Notes under the pieces: model-generated
Database searches by the model: none
What the model saw: the letters and a program-made list of their open reading frames with translations, nothing else
Told to the model about the DNA's origin: nothing
Shown: piece after piece, positions 13,876 through 14,094 of the stretch
Layout: every line of letters begins with the position of its first letter
How positions within the stretch are numbered: position 1 is the first letter of the stretch
Made by a program: the position numbers and the translations under genes
Assembly: GCA_043736395.1 (NCBI GenBank)
Contig: JAYTCQ010000079.1
Span: forward strand, 1-14,094
Reading direction: 5' to 3'
From: JAFDVL01 sp043736395
Lineage (GTDB): Bacteria > Acidobacteriota > Blastocatellia > RBC074
DNA: 14,094 bases

Positions 13876-14094
13876 CTTTTCAAGCACTGGAACATCCGTT
13901 CTGATCAGCAAATTCAATCCGGCTTTAATAATTTCAGTTTGCAAGGCTGGATTATTCGGTTCACCTAATGGATAGCCCATCGGATACGGCACAAACAACG
14001 AACGCGGCGGGCGAATGATAGAGCTGACTTCGCGCAGTAAGGACAGGCATATTGTAGGAATATTTTCACGTTCGATGGCGGCGGCAATCAGACC
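13867..14094 (-). CDS. C-terminal end of a GrdB/PrdB-like (glycine/betaine/proline reductase B) family protein, partial
   Basis: The last 75 codons of a gene that enters from the right edge and ends at a TAG at 13869-13867. The visible sequence has GLIAAAIERENIPTICLSLL, then IIRPPRSLFVPYPMGYPLGEP, then ALQTEIIKAGLNLLI. This combination (an old-to-new helix with IPT, a proline-rich PPR segment, then a PxGxPLGEP loop) matches the C-terminal part of the selenoprotein B family of glycine, sarcosine, betaine and D-proline reductases as I recall it. Many aerobic bacteria have stand-alone homologues of unknown substrate with Cys in place of selenocysteine. The active-site region lies outside the window, so Cys or Sec cannot be judged. 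The final residues (KVR and the stop) are encoded by a palindromic repeat. Confidence 0.65.
   Translation of the reverse strand, partial: GLIAAAIERENIPTICLSLLREVSSIIRPPRSLFVPYPMGYPLGEPNNPALQTEIIKAGLNLLIRTDVPVLEKVR

Noticed and set aside
1..14094. CRISPR array, tRNA or rRNA genes
   Set aside because: No regularly spaced direct repeats and no cloverleaf or rRNA-like stretch was seen by eye on either strand.

Overview
The window looks like bacterial chromosome of moderate GC, with AT-richer accessory stretches. The gene set would fit Acidobacteriota, possibly class Blastocatellia: an ECF sigma factor beside a membrane-anchored TPR-CHAT protein, a persulfide dioxygenase-rhodanese fusion, and a GrdB/PrdB-like reductase protein. 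This placement rests on remembered family patterns, not on a search.

Left part (1-4601, minus strand). This is one apparent operon: an ECF-type sigma factor (4601-4031), a large anti-sigma-like/TM/TPR protein that runs into a CHAT caspase-like domain (4008-314), and a small protein (299-78). All three reading frames are interrupted. The sigma factor has a frameshift near 4470-4490, the CHAT protein has a frameshift at a run of nine T (minus strand, 1303-1295), and the small gene has an in-frame TAA at 80-78 with open frame beyond it to the window edge. The T9 run is a textbook -1 slippage sequence, so recoding is possible there. Decay of the locus or assembly errors could equally explain the set.

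Middle part (4602-7336, plus strand). After a 475-base gap with no convincing gene come three exported proteins of unknown function: a 164-aa protein followed by a 3'-end remnant of a second copy, a 249-aa protein with a GKK-HW motif, and a 229-aa protein with three beta-trefoil-like repeats. A 160-bp MITE-like foldback element lies between the last two.

Sulfur region (7350-11556). A minus-strand cluster encodes a rhodanese-DUF2892 membrane protein, an amidohydrolase, a TauE/SafE exporter and a persulfide dioxygenase with two rhodanese domains. It starts at a near-consensus sigma-70 promoter (TTGACA-17-TATAGT) whose spacer carries an inverted repeat. A divergent ArsR-family regulator with a C-x3-C pair sits on the other side. 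The likely logic is that a sulfur-stress signal relieves ArsR repression; rhodanese and dioxygenase then handle persulfide, and TauE/SafE exports the sulfite formed.

Right part (11590-14094, minus strand). A Dabb-family protein and recJ follow, then the 3' end of a GrdB/PrdB-like gene running off the window. The stop codons of recJ and of the GrdB-like gene both lie inside strong palindromic repeats, which suggests that dispersed repeats settled at gene ends.
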